5,785 nt of DNA, from NCBI GenBank assembly GCA_052315315.1, contig JBLSDE010000047.1, positions 1 to 5,785 of the forward strand, read 5' to 3'. The DNA comes from Cuniculiplasma sp052315315 (GTDB lineage Archaea > Thermoplasmatota > Thermoplasmata > Thermoplasmatales > Thermoplasmataceae). Positions 1 to 5,114 of the stretch are shown piece by piece. Each line of letters opens with the position of its first letter. The first letter of the stretch is position 1. Under the pieces are notes generated by a model. The model was not told where the DNA came from, searched no databases, and saw only the letters and a list, made by a program, of their open reading frames with translations. The position numbers and the translations under genes are program-made.

Positions 1-2
1 AA

Positions 3-83
3 TGTACATGCATTGAAGATCATGATGGGATAGCGGTAGCTATGAAGATTTACATGAAATACAAGGGAAATCTGGATAAATAG
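3..83 (+). CDS. Possible C-terminal tail of a gene entering from the left (partial)
   Basis: Reading frame 3 is open from the window edge to a TAG at 81-83 and gives 26 residues, ending in MKIYMKYKGNLDK. The composition, with alternating charged and hydrophobic residues and no low-complexity run, is compatible with a real protein C-terminus. A stretch this short can easily be open by chance, and nothing in it identifies a family. The other two plus-strand frames have stops in this interval. A true gene would need its upstream part, which lies outside the window. Confidence 0.3.
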   Translation, partial: CTCIEDHDGIAVAMKIYMKYKGNLDK

Positions 84-257
84 AACTTGAAAATGCTGTT
101 ATTGTTCATATTGCAATGAAAATCACGAACTACAGAACAAAGATAGCAGAATTCGAGTGGTTATTCGAAATCCTCTTCTCTTTAATATTTTGTTAATAAA
201 TACAATGTAATAAAATTTTTTACAAAATGTTAATTAAAATCTATCATATTTTATCCT

Positions 258-1031
258 ATGAAAAATGAATATAACTTTCAATTGACATTGCCTCTCCCTC
301 CGCCAGTGGTGACTGAATATGTTTGTAACCCCTGGTTATTTTTCAACCCAATGGCCCATATTGCAGTACTAAAAAATATTACAGACAAAAAATGGGACAT
401 AATATTTTCACCAGATGTTGAGCAATCAAAGGGCACTACATATTATGGGACTCTTGATGGCCCTCTTGTTAAAAATAATAACATAGAATATGAATGCAAA
501 AGTATGGATAATGAGGTAAAGATGAAGATAAACATTAAATTAAAACCAATGGGTATTGAGACGTCCATTGAATTGAACTGGACACTTGAAACAAGCCTCG
601 GATTCTTTGATAAATTAATGGGTGAAAATTTCAGTTTAACCCCTGAACATATATTCAAGAAACATCTTTCCCAGAGATTGCCTGAAATGATGAGACTGAT
701 TAATTATAAGGAAGAGGGAAGGGAGTTTTTATTGGAAAAGACCTATCTCAGTGGGACTTCAGCAATACCTTACATAAAGAATAAGGCAAGAGACCTCAGG
801 AATTGCATAGTTCTTGGGACTTCGAATAGCATAAAATTCAATATTGAAATCGGCGATGAACAATTACTGACAATTCATTCAGAATCTGGAAATAGGGAGA
901 ATTTCGGTGGGGAGGCTATACTGGATATACTTAACAATCCCGATGAAATCTGCATTTGTTTTTACAGCATTCAGGCTAAGGGACAATATGAGGAATTAAT
1001 GAGAAAGCAGGTACACATGATAAAATCATAA
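258..1031 (+). CDS. Uncharacterised 257-residue protein, possible SRPBCC/START-like N-terminal domain
   Basis: I do not recognise a named family with certainty. Residues about 5-150 have the pattern of a SRPBCC/START-type ligand-binding fold: an N-terminal strand ending in a proline-rich turn (LPLPPP, 11-16), a helix-like segment around NPW (24-26), several amphipathic strands including KMKINIKLKP, and a long helix-like segment near HIFKKHLSQRLPEMMRLI before residue 150. Residues about 155-257 form a second alpha/beta region with no motif I can name. There is no signal peptide or membrane segment, so it is probably cytoplasmic. The ATG at 258 is the first start in the frame. No clear Shine-Dalgarno precedes it, and AT-rich sequence at 230-240 lies at TATA distance for a leaderless or short-leader transcript. 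The gene stands alone, with about 170 bases before it and 410 bases after it. The coding call is firm; the fold call is weak. Confidence 0.82.
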   Translation: MKNEYNFQLTLPLPPPVVTEYVCNPWLFFNPMAHIAVLKNITDKKWDIIFSPDVEQSKGTTYYGTLDGPLVKNNNIEYECKSMDNEVKMKINIKLKPMGIETSIELNWTLETSLGFFDKLMGENFSLTPEHIFKKHLSQRLPEMMRLINYKEEGREFLLEKTYLSGTSAIPYIKNKARDLRNCIVLGTSNSIKFNIEIGDEQLLTIHSESGNRENFGGEAILDILNNPDEICICFYSIQAKGQYEELMRKQVHMIKS

Positions 1032-1072
1032 GTCATTGTTAATTTGTTTTATCTTAATACTGGGATTATAGA

Positions 1073-1079
1073 TTTTTTT
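1073..1079 (+). terminator. Oligo-T terminator candidate
   Basis: A run of seven T residues lies about 42 bases after the stop of the 257-residue gene, with a second T-rich stretch near 1043-1050. Archaeal RNA polymerase commonly terminates at such T-runs without needing a hairpin. The position fits the end of that transcript. Confidence 0.4.
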
Positions 1080-1125
1080 ACCATAATAAGGATGGAAGAA
1101 TAGTCAACTTAAAATGCTGACAACA

Positions 1126-1135
1126 CTATATAAAT
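1126..1135 (+). promoter_or_regulatory. Strong TATA-like box with no protein gene after it
   Basis: The sequence CTATATAAAT is one of the best archaeal TATA-box matches in the window. Initiation about 25 bases downstream would fall near 1155. The ATG codons that follow at once (1164 and 1171) are each directly followed by a stop codon, so a protein start nearby is unlikely. This makes a non-coding transcript covering the hairpins at 1247-1307 worth considering. Confidence 0.4.
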
Positions 1136-1246
1136 GTACCAGCAAAAGCGCAAAAATAAGAAAATGTAAAAATGTAGTTTTATTCTCAAAAAGGTATAAA
1201 GAATTAATTTAAGGATTTTCAATTGCCCATGAGAATAAGAAAGAGA

Positions 1247-1315
1247 GGACTTGGGAAGATGGACATTGTAAGTCCGATTAGCACCATAAAGGTGAGCACC
1301 CCTAATCCACTTTTT
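1247..1315 (+). ncRNA. Candidate structured RNA: two abutting hairpins and a T-run
   Basis: Stem 1 pairs GGACTT (1247-1252) with AAGTCC (1270-1275), with one more possible G-U pair inside. Stem 2 begins at the very next base and pairs GATTAG (1276-1281) with CTAATC (1302-1307). It holds a nested hairpin of CACC (1282-1285) and GGTG (1291-1294) with loop ATAAA. Three bases later a T5 run follows (1311-1315), as in a terminator. The stretch is more GC-rich than its surroundings. I match it to no known RNA family: it lacks clear C/D-box or H/ACA signatures. The strand is inferred from the T-run and the TATA-like box upstream; a minus-strand transcript could form the mirror structure. It could also be only a terminator or a chance fold. 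Confidence 0.35.
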
Positions 1316-1437
1316 CCATTCTATTAGTTTGAATGAATCTATTGAATATTGGCTTTGAAGATATTGAATTACTTATAATTTATAATGTAGTCGGAACATT
1401 TCAGCCATTCTTTAGGGCTATGATTCCTTTTAAAGCG

Positions 1438-1441
1438 AAAA
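1438..1441 (-). terminator. T-run directly after tRNA-Leu
   Basis: On the minus strand, TTTT follows the last tRNA base at once, and a second TTT follows within a few bases. This is a plausible archaeal termination signal for the tRNA transcript. Confidence 0.35.
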
Positions 1442-1526
1442 TGCGAGGGGAGGGATTTGAACCCACGAACTCCTGCGAGACAGGATCTTAAGTCCTGCAC
1501 CTTTGACCAAGCTCAGTAACCCTCGC
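1442..1526 (-). tRNA. tRNA-Leu (anticodon UAA)
   Basis: The minus strand folds as a class II tRNA. The acceptor stem is GCGAGGG/CCCTCGC with discriminator A at 1442. The D-arm is short and contains GGTCAAAGG. The anticodon stem CAGGA/TCCTG encloses the loop CTTAAGA, with anticodon TAA at 1488-1490. A variable arm of about 14 bases contains CTC/GAG, and the T-loop is TTCAAAT. The long variable arm and UAA anticodon identify leucine, decoding UUA and possibly UUG by wobble. CCA is not encoded, so it must be added after transcription. The T-stem GTGGG/CCCTC has one U-U mismatch at its second pair. No intron is present: the anticodon loop is the normal seven bases. Confidence 0.95.
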
Positions 1527-1543
1527 CTTCAGGGGGATTAGTG

Positions 1544-1560
1544 TTTAATAAATAAAATAT
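1544..1560 (-). promoter_or_regulatory. TATA-type promoter for tRNA-Leu
   Basis: Read on the minus strand this is ATATTTTATTTATTAAA, centred about 25 bases before the tRNA 5' end at 1526. That is the expected archaeal TATA distance. It lies back to back with the promoter of the plus-strand gene that starts at 1619. Confidence 0.55.
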
Positions 1561-1590
1561 CTTTCTTTATGAGTATTTTGTTCGTATCTT

Positions 1591-1598
1591 TTTATATA
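1591..1598 (+). promoter_or_regulatory. TATA box for a probably leaderless transcript
   Basis: TTTATATA ends 21 bases before the ATG at 1619. Archaeal initiation about 22-27 bases after the box would place the transcript start at or almost at the A of the ATG. No Shine-Dalgarno is visible before this ATG, which agrees with a leaderless mRNA. Confidence 0.65.
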
Positions 1599-1618
1599 GA
1601 TATAACGCATATTGAAAT

Positions 1619-1900
1619 ATGGTATTTCCAAATGGGATCCCGGATAATGCAGAAATAGTCAATTTTGAAGTTGAAGATGAACCAAAGTGGGTTAAGGTAA
1701 AGCTTGAAGATGGCTCGGTTCTTCAAATCAAGATGGAAATAGTTGGAATATTTAAGAACGGAAATGATCCAAATACTGGCCTACCCGTTTATGTGGTACA
1801 GACAACCAATATAATAAGACTTAACCAGGTACCAAAGGAACTGATTAAGAAGGACCACTCAAAAGGCGGGAAGGGATCAGATGGAACGATTTACCGCTAA
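1619..1900 (+). CDS. Conserved-looking 93-residue protein of unknown function, beside an Lrp-type regulator
   Basis: I do not recognise a named family. Residues 12-45 look like a strand-rich core: EIVNFEVEDEPKWVKVKLED, then GSVLQIKMEIVGIF. A compact glycine/asparagine/proline loop, NDPNTGLP (49-56), follows, then another strand (VYVVQTTNIIRL) and a basic, glycine-rich tail (77-93). The core suggests a small beta-barrel or OB/SH3-like domain, but that is inference. There are no cysteines, no signal peptide and no membrane segment. The ATG at 1619 fits a leaderless transcript from the TATA box at 1591-1598. Its last 20 bases overlap the start of the Lrp-type gene in another frame, so the two are almost certainly co-transcribed and their translation may be coupled. 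The poorly structured tail is encoded largely where it carries the next gene's ribosome-binding region. Confidence 0.85.
   Translation: MVFPNGIPDNAEIVNFEVEDEPKWVKVKLEDGSVLQIKMEIVGIFKNGNDPNTGLPVYVVQTTNIIRLNQVPKELIKKDHSKGGKGSDGTIYR
1871..1880 (+). promoter_or_regulatory. Ribosome-binding region inside the upstream gene
   Basis: AAGGGATCAG lies directly before the ATG at 1881 and inside the coding sequence of the 93-residue protein. The GGGATC segment is a partial match to the archaeal Shine-Dalgarno consensus around GGTGATC. It supports internal or coupled initiation of the regulator gene. Confidence 0.35.
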
Positions 1901-2303
1901 GGGAATTCGAATAGACGATAAAGATAATGCCATATTAACACTGCTAAAGGAGAACTCCCGAATAAGCAATGTGGAGATCGCAAGGAAACTTAACACTACC
2001 GAGGGAACCGTTAGGAGAAGAATACAGAGACTTGTAGAAGAGCACGTTATAAAAAGATTCACCATAGAGATTAACGATGGAAAAAAGGAAGCAATCATCC
2101 TTGCAAGATGTGAACCTGCCTATATGAATTCCATATTGCAACAGATACGCAAGAAATTCGAAAAAATTTACGAGGTATCTGGCAAAAATGATATTGCAAT
2201 AGTCTTCGAATACATTGATCTTGAAACATTGAACGACAACTTGGATATAATAAGATCTGTAACGGGAATAAGGAACACAGAAACGCTCATAAGACTAAAG
2301 TAG
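1881..2303 (+). CDS. Lrp/AsnC-family transcriptional regulator
   Basis: The 140 residues fit the usual Lrp/AsnC length of about 140-165. Residues 10-55 form the N-terminal helix-turn-helix: IDDKDNAILTLLKENSR is the typical opening and EIARKLNTTEGTVRRRIQRL (32-51) holds the recognition helix. The linker IKRFTIE (57-63) resembles archaeal LysM-like members. Residues about 70-140 form the RAM ligand-binding and oligomerisation domain, with GKND (101-104) at the usual GxxD position and the closing strand TGIRNTETLIRL (128-139). Family members form dimers to octamers and bind palindromic operators, often sensing amino acids; the effector here cannot be read. The gene overlaps the 93-residue protein by 20 bases, so that protein may be functionally tied to it. 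The palindrome at 2310-2329 just after the gene is a possible binding site or terminator. Confidence 0.93.
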   Translation: MERFTAKGIRIDDKDNAILTLLKENSRISNVEIARKLNTTEGTVRRRIQRLVEEHVIKRFTIEINDGKKEAIILARCEPAYMNSILQQIRKKFEKIYEVSGKNDIAIVFEYIDLETLNDNLDIIRSVTGIRNTETLIRLK

Positions 2304-2309
2304 AGAGCC

Positions 2310-2329
2310 TTGAGAAAATCATTTCTCAA
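2310..2329 (+). terminator. Perfect 8-bp hairpin after the Lrp gene (terminator or operator)
   Basis: TTGAGAAA (2310-2317) and TTTCTCAA (2322-2329) are exact inverse complements around the 4-base loop ATCA. The hairpin starts seven bases after the Lrp stop and ends about 12 bases before the likely alba TATA box. It may form the 3' end of the upstream mRNA. As a 20-bp dyad beside a promoter, it could equally be an operator for the adjacent Lrp-type protein. No T-run of note follows, which weakens the terminator reading. Confidence 0.5.
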
Positions 2330-2341
2330 CATAAGAGATAT

Positions 2342-2351
2342 GGTTAAATAG
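2342..2351 (+). promoter_or_regulatory. TATA-like box for alba
   Basis: GGTTAAATAG is centred about 27 bases before 2374 and 36 bases before the ATG at 2383. This predicts initiation near 2370-2375 and either a leader of about 10 bases before the ATG or a leaderless GTG start. A second AT-rich stretch at 2355-2364 is a weaker alternative. Confidence 0.4.
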
Positions 2352-2373
2352 AATCTTTTAATTTGCTGGTTAA

Positions 2374-2378
2374 GTGAT
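2374..2378 (+). promoter_or_regulatory. Shine-Dalgarno-like GTGAT deciding the alba start
   Basis: GTGAT (within AAGTGATT) matches the 3' part of the archaeal Shine-Dalgarno consensus GGAGGTGAT and sits four bases before the ATG at 2383. The in-frame GTG at 2374 is therefore more likely part of the ribosome-binding site than the start codon. Confidence 0.4.
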
Positions 2379-2382
2379 TACA

Positions 2383-2652
2383 ATGGCAGAAGAGAATATC
2401 ATATACGTCGGCAAAAAACCAACAATGAATTATGTGCTTGCGATAGTGACCCAGTTCAACAATAACGTTGACAGGATCGTCATAAAAGCAAGAGGCAAGT
2501 CTATAAGCAAGGCGGTAGATATTGCTGAAATTACGAAGAACAAATTCGTACAGGATATCAAATACTCGAAAATAAACATTGAAACAGAAAAAGTCGAAGG
2601 TGAAAGAGGAGAAACAAACGTTTCATCGATTGAAATAACACTGGAAAAGTAA
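2383..2652 (+). CDS. albA: Alba-family DNA/RNA-binding chromatin protein
   Basis: The 89 residues have the normal Alba length of about 90-97. The hallmark GKKPTMNYVLA occupies residues 10-20; the two lysines (11, 12) match the DNA-contacting, acetylatable pair of Sulfolobus Alba. IVIKARGKSISKAVDIAEI follows, then a basic region (TKNKF) and the closing NVSSIEITLEK strand. Alba dimers coat and loop DNA and also bind RNA, acting in the nucleoid. The ATG at 2383 was chosen over the in-frame GTG at 2374, three codons earlier, because the hallmark region begins normally after MAEEN and the GTG overlaps a Shine-Dalgarno-like sequence. A leaderless GTG start remains possible. The gene appears to be transcribed alone from its own TATA-like box. 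An A-rich stretch and a T5 run follow at 2651-2685. Confidence 0.96.
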   Translation: MAEENIIYVGKKPTMNYVLAIVTQFNNNVDRIVIKARGKSISKAVDIAEITKNKFVQDIKYSKINIETEKVEGERGETNVSSIEITLEK

Positions 2653-2713
2653 AAAAAAATAACAATATACTTGGCAAAAATTTTTCATTGCCTTATTACA
2701 TTATTTGCTTTTG

Positions 2714-2893
2714 GTGATTATCATAAAGAAAATTTGTTCTCTTTGCGGAAGCGAATTTCAATGTCACGATGGCATATTTTCGTGTTGGTGTTCAAAGGTT
2801 AAAATCACCAAGGAATATCTGGGATATCTAAAAACTGTTTCCTCTGATTGTGTGTGTCCTCAATGCCTTTTGAAAGGCGTAAGTGAATTGTAA
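2714..2893 (+). CDS. Small cysteine-rich CWC-type protein
   Basis: With the GTG start the product has 59 residues and eight cysteines. The pattern is C8-x2-C11-x5-C17-x6-C24-W-C26, then C46-x-C48-x2-C51. This closely follows the cysteine-rich CWC family (LCG, then CWC, then a C-x-C-x2-C-L tail), whose members are small, presumably metal-binding proteins of unknown role. There is no signal peptide. The start is unclear: TTG at 2705, TTG at 2711 and GTG at 2714 are all in frame. GGTGATT at 2713-2719 is a good Shine-Dalgarno match that overlaps the GTG and would point to a start near 2723, where the codon is ATA. Codon-scale conservation begins only at about KKICSLCG, so every choice gives the same domain. 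The gene lies alone between alba and the synthase on the same strand. Confidence 0.75.
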   Translation: MIIIKKICSLCGSEFQCHDGIFSCWCSKVKITKEYLGYLKTVSSDCVCPQCLLKGVSEL

Positions 2894-2926
2894 GGTTATT
2901 TAAGTTTATCAAAAATTCTGGTAAAA

Positions 2927-2936
2927 AGTTTAAATT
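2927..2936 (+). promoter_or_regulatory. TATA-like box for the polyprenyl synthase operon
   Basis: AGTTTAAATT is the best TATA-like match between the cysteine-rich gene and the synthase. Initiation about 25 bases downstream would give a leader of roughly 10-15 bases before the ATG at 2970. Confidence 0.4.
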
Positions 2937-2969
2937 GCTTCCTACCGATTACTGTATCGCTGATATTTA

Positions 2970-3950
2970 ATGGGAGAAGTTTTGAATATTAAAATGGACG
3001 TAAGCGGGAAGTTAGACATCATAAATAAACGTATAGAGGAGGTGCTGCAAACAGATAATCCTCAACTAACTGAGATGTCTCTGTACACATTAAAATCAGG
3101 TGGAAAAAGGCTCAGGCCATTAATAGTCCTGCTTGTCTATGAACTCATTACTGATTATGACATTGAAAAGGTATTAGATCTCGCTGTTGCTTACGAAATA
3201 ATGCATTCTGCAAGTCTCATTCATGATGATATAATTGATGAGGCCGATGAAAGAAGGGGGTCCCCAGCATTACACATTAAATACAATATTCCAGATGCTA
3301 TTGTAACAGGAGATTTTCTGTTCTCCGTGGCCTACAGGCTAGGGGCTACTTATGGAAAAGAAGTCTCTGAGATTGTGGCAAAAGCCGCAAGAAAACTGGC
3401 AGAGGGGCAAATAATGGAATCGAGGAATCTTGGGAATCTGCAAATTACAGAAAATGAATATTTTCAAATAATTAGCAATAAAACTGCCTATTTCTTTGGA
3501 GCGGGGGCAAAGTCAGCAGCATATGTGGCAACTAATGACAAGGAGATGCAGGAAAATATGTTTAAATTTGCATATAATGTTGGGATGGCTTTCCAGATAA
3601 CTGATGATGTGCTAGACATTATAGGGAAGGAGGAAAACATAGGAAAGAAACCTTTCACTGATTTCAAGCACAGTGCCTTGACTTTGCCTATGATTTACGC
3701 AATCAAAAGGGGTAAAAATGAGGATGTTGTCAATTTAAAACATGTGATAAAAGGGGAAAGGACTGACGCAGATAGTATAGAAAAGGCAAAACAGTTTTTG
3801 GTTAATTGCGGTGCCGTTGATTATTCCATAGGCCTAGCCAAAAATTATATTGAAGAAGCTATAAAGGCGATGAAATCTGCAAAAAGGACACCAGATTTAG
3901 AAACGCTTCTTCAAATTGCTTACAGCGTAGTTAGCAGGATTAGGATATAG
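2970..3950 (+). CDS. Trans-polyprenyl diphosphate synthase (probably longer than C20 product)
   Basis: The protein adds isopentenyl diphosphate units to an allylic primer. Its 326 residues are normal for the family. Seen in order are GGKRLRP (44-50), the first aspartate-rich motif DDIID (86-90) followed by RRG (95-97), TGD (113-115), GQ (146-147), KT (171-172), FQ (208-209) and the second aspartate-rich motif DDVLD (212-216). The fifth residue before DDIID is Ala81. Archaeal geranylgeranyl synthases usually carry a bulky aromatic there, whereas long-chain synthases carry a small residue; HSASLIHDD also resembles long-chain enzymes. I therefore infer a quinone side-chain synthase (such as C30-C35) rather than a C20 lipid enzyme, though a dual role cannot be excluded. 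Oddly, the lysine expected in the downstream GK-x-T-x-P motif is Ala236. The ATG at 2970 is first; ATG 2994 is an alternative. The stop abuts the next gene's ATG. Confidence 0.93.
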   Translation: MGEVLNIKMDVSGKLDIINKRIEEVLQTDNPQLTEMSLYTLKSGGKRLRPLIVLLVYELITDYDIEKVLDLAVAYEIMHSASLIHDDIIDEADERRGSPALHIKYNIPDAIVTGDFLFSVAYRLGATYGKEVSEIVAKAARKLAEGQIMESRNLGNLQITENEYFQIISNKTAYFFGAGAKSAAYVATNDKEMQENMFKFAYNVGMAFQITDDVLDIIGKEENIGKKPFTDFKHSALTLPMIYAIKRGKNEDVVNLKHVIKGERTDADSIEKAKQFLVNCGAVDYSIGLAKNYIEEAIKAMKSAKRTPDLETLLQIAYSVVSRIRI

Positions 3951-5114
3951 ATGACGAGAATAATATTATTTACCGGAAAAGGTGGAGTGGGAAAGACAAG
4001 TGTGTCTGCGGCCACAGGATTACTTTGCGCTAAGGAGGGAAAGAAGACTCTCATTATTTCCACTGATCCCGCCCACAGTCTTAGGGATGCTTTTAACAAG
4101 GAAATTGGGTCAGAGCCGAAAAAACTTGCTGAAAACCTTTATCTTCAGGAAATAAGTGTAACAGAAGCCATTAAAAAATACTGGGAAAAACTAAAGCTTT
4201 ATCTTACCTCCCTTATGAGATCTCAAGGGGTGGAAGGAATTGCTGCTGAAGAGATAGCCACTCTTCCAGGCTTTGACGAAGCTTCTGAACTGCTTTACAT
4301 AAGACAATATGCCCTGGAAGGTACTTATGACGTAATAATAATGGATACGGCCCCAACAGGTGAATCCTTGAAATTGCTTTCTTTTCCAGAGGCTTTTTCG
4401 TGGTATATGGAAAGACTATTCCCCATAAGCAGAAAGACAGCAAAGATAATGAGACCTTTGATGAAACCTTTGCTGGGACTTCCTATCCCTGATGACACAG
4501 TTTTCGCCAGCATTGAGGATCTTTACTCCCAAATGAGGGATGTAAAGGATATACTATCAGATAGTTCCAAGACAACAATCAGGCTTGTTTGCAACCCAGA
4601 TGTTATGTCCTTTAATGAGACTAAAAGGGCTTACACCTATCTATTGATGTACGGATATTCTGTCGATGCGCTCGTGATTAACAAAATTTACTCAGATGAT
4701 ACCGGGGAATTTCTTCTCAAATGGAGGAAATCTCAAAATCAAATCATAGAGGAAGTGGAAGATGCTTTTGGTGATATAAAAATATACAAAGTACCTATGA
4801 GTGAGGAGGAACCAACTGGGACTAAAAAACTGGAAATAATGGGAAAAACAATTTACGGTAGGGATAAACCTTGGGAAATCTTATCAAATATAGAGCCACC
4901 CATAGAATTTGAAATTAATGGGGATAAAAAATATGTCAAAATGAAAGTTCCCTTCGCCAATAAGCAAAATCTGGAACTTCACAATCGTGGCGGTGAACTG
5001 GTTGTGCAGATAGATAATTGGAGGAGAGTATTTTTCCTTCCCCAAACTATGGCAAATTTAAATCCGTCGAGCGCAGAATTTAATAAAGGAAAACTCATTA
5101 TAGAGATGATATAG
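3951..5114 (+). CDS. Get3/ArsA-family ATPase with C-terminal alpha-crystallin-like domain
   Basis: The 387-residue protein has one ATPase domain. The deviant Walker A GKGGVGKT (9-16, signature lysine Lys10) is followed by switch I STDPAHS (37-43), switch II DTAPTGE (132-138), the NP segment at 215-216 and P-x4-EP-x-G (282-290). These are hallmarks of dimeric Get3/TRC40/ArsA ATPases. Residues about 150-185 are rich in Met, Leu and Pro and lie where Get3 forms its hydrophobic client groove. Residues about 315-387 resemble the ArsA HSP20-like domain (ELVVQIDNWRRVFFLP, then GKLIIEM). There is no zinc-binding CxxC: the only cysteines are 26 and 214. There is also no ars gene nearby, so targeting or chaperoning of membrane or hydrophobic proteins is likelier than arsenite export. 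The ATG follows the synthase stop directly, so co-transcription is expected. Confidence 0.94.
   Translation: MTRIILFTGKGGVGKTSVSAATGLLCAKEGKKTLIISTDPAHSLRDAFNKEIGSEPKKLAENLYLQEISVTEAIKKYWEKLKLYLTSLMRSQGVEGIAAEEIATLPGFDEASELLYIRQYALEGTYDVIIMDTAPTGESLKLLSFPEAFSWYMERLFPISRKTAKIMRPLMKPLLGLPIPDDTVFASIEDLYSQMRDVKDILSDSSKTTIRLVCNPDVMSFNETKRAYTYLLMYGYSVDALVINKIYSDDTGEFLLKWRKSQNQIIEEVEDAFGDIKIYKVPMSEEEPTGTKKLEIMGKTIYGRDKPWEILSNIEPPIEFEINGDKKYVKMKVPFANKQNLELHNRGGELVVQIDNWRRVFFLPQTMANLNPSSAEFNKGKLIIEMI
5103..5110 (+). promoter_or_regulatory. Shine-Dalgarno-like site inside the ATPase 3' end
   Basis: GAGATGAT matches GAGGTGAT at seven of eight positions and sits four bases before the ATG at 5115, within the last codons of the ATPase gene. 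It supports genuine translation of the 66-residue downstream ORF. Confidence 0.5.

Larger units (their letters stand above)
1032..1441. other. 410-base intergenic region between the 257-residue gene and tRNA-Leu
   Basis: No convincing protein gene is present. The region holds a T7 run (1073-1079), a strong TATA-like box (1126-1135), a pair of abutting stem-loops followed by a T-run (1247-1315), and a TTTT just past the 3' end of the minus-strand tRNA. A 32-codon ATG frame at 1229-1327 overlaps the hairpins and is listed only as a weak possibility. Confidence 0.6.

Noticed and set aside
151..169. Repeated ATTCGA, also readable as TTCGA/TCGAA inverted repeat
   Set aside because: The arms are only five bases and the motif is itself nearly palindromic, so both readings arise easily by chance.
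84..194. Frame-2 plus-strand stretch giving about 36 residues, considered as a gene remnant
   Set aside because: It has no ATG near its beginning and no family resemblance, and an alternative frame over the same bases is also open, as expected by chance.
443..658. Minus-strand ORF of 71 codons
   Set aside because: It lies wholly inside the 257-residue gene on the other strand, has no family resemblance and no promoter.
1134..1169. ATG frame of 11 codons right after the TATA-like box at 1126
   Set aside because: The ATG overlaps the TATA box itself and would lie before the predicted transcript start.
1877..2141. Two overlapping minus-strand ORFs opposite the Lrp-type gene
   Set aside because: They are antisense to a clear Lrp/AsnC coding sequence and have low-complexity serine/leucine-rich composition, as expected of antisense frames.
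4213..4513. Two minus-strand ORFs opposite the ATPase gene
   Set aside because: They are antisense to well-conserved ATPase motifs and show no recognisable domain or start signals.
3951..5114. Arsenite-pump ATPase (arsenic resistance) as the function
   Set aside because: There is only one ATPase domain, only two isolated cysteines, and no arsB, arsR or arsD neighbour, so an arsenic role is not supported.
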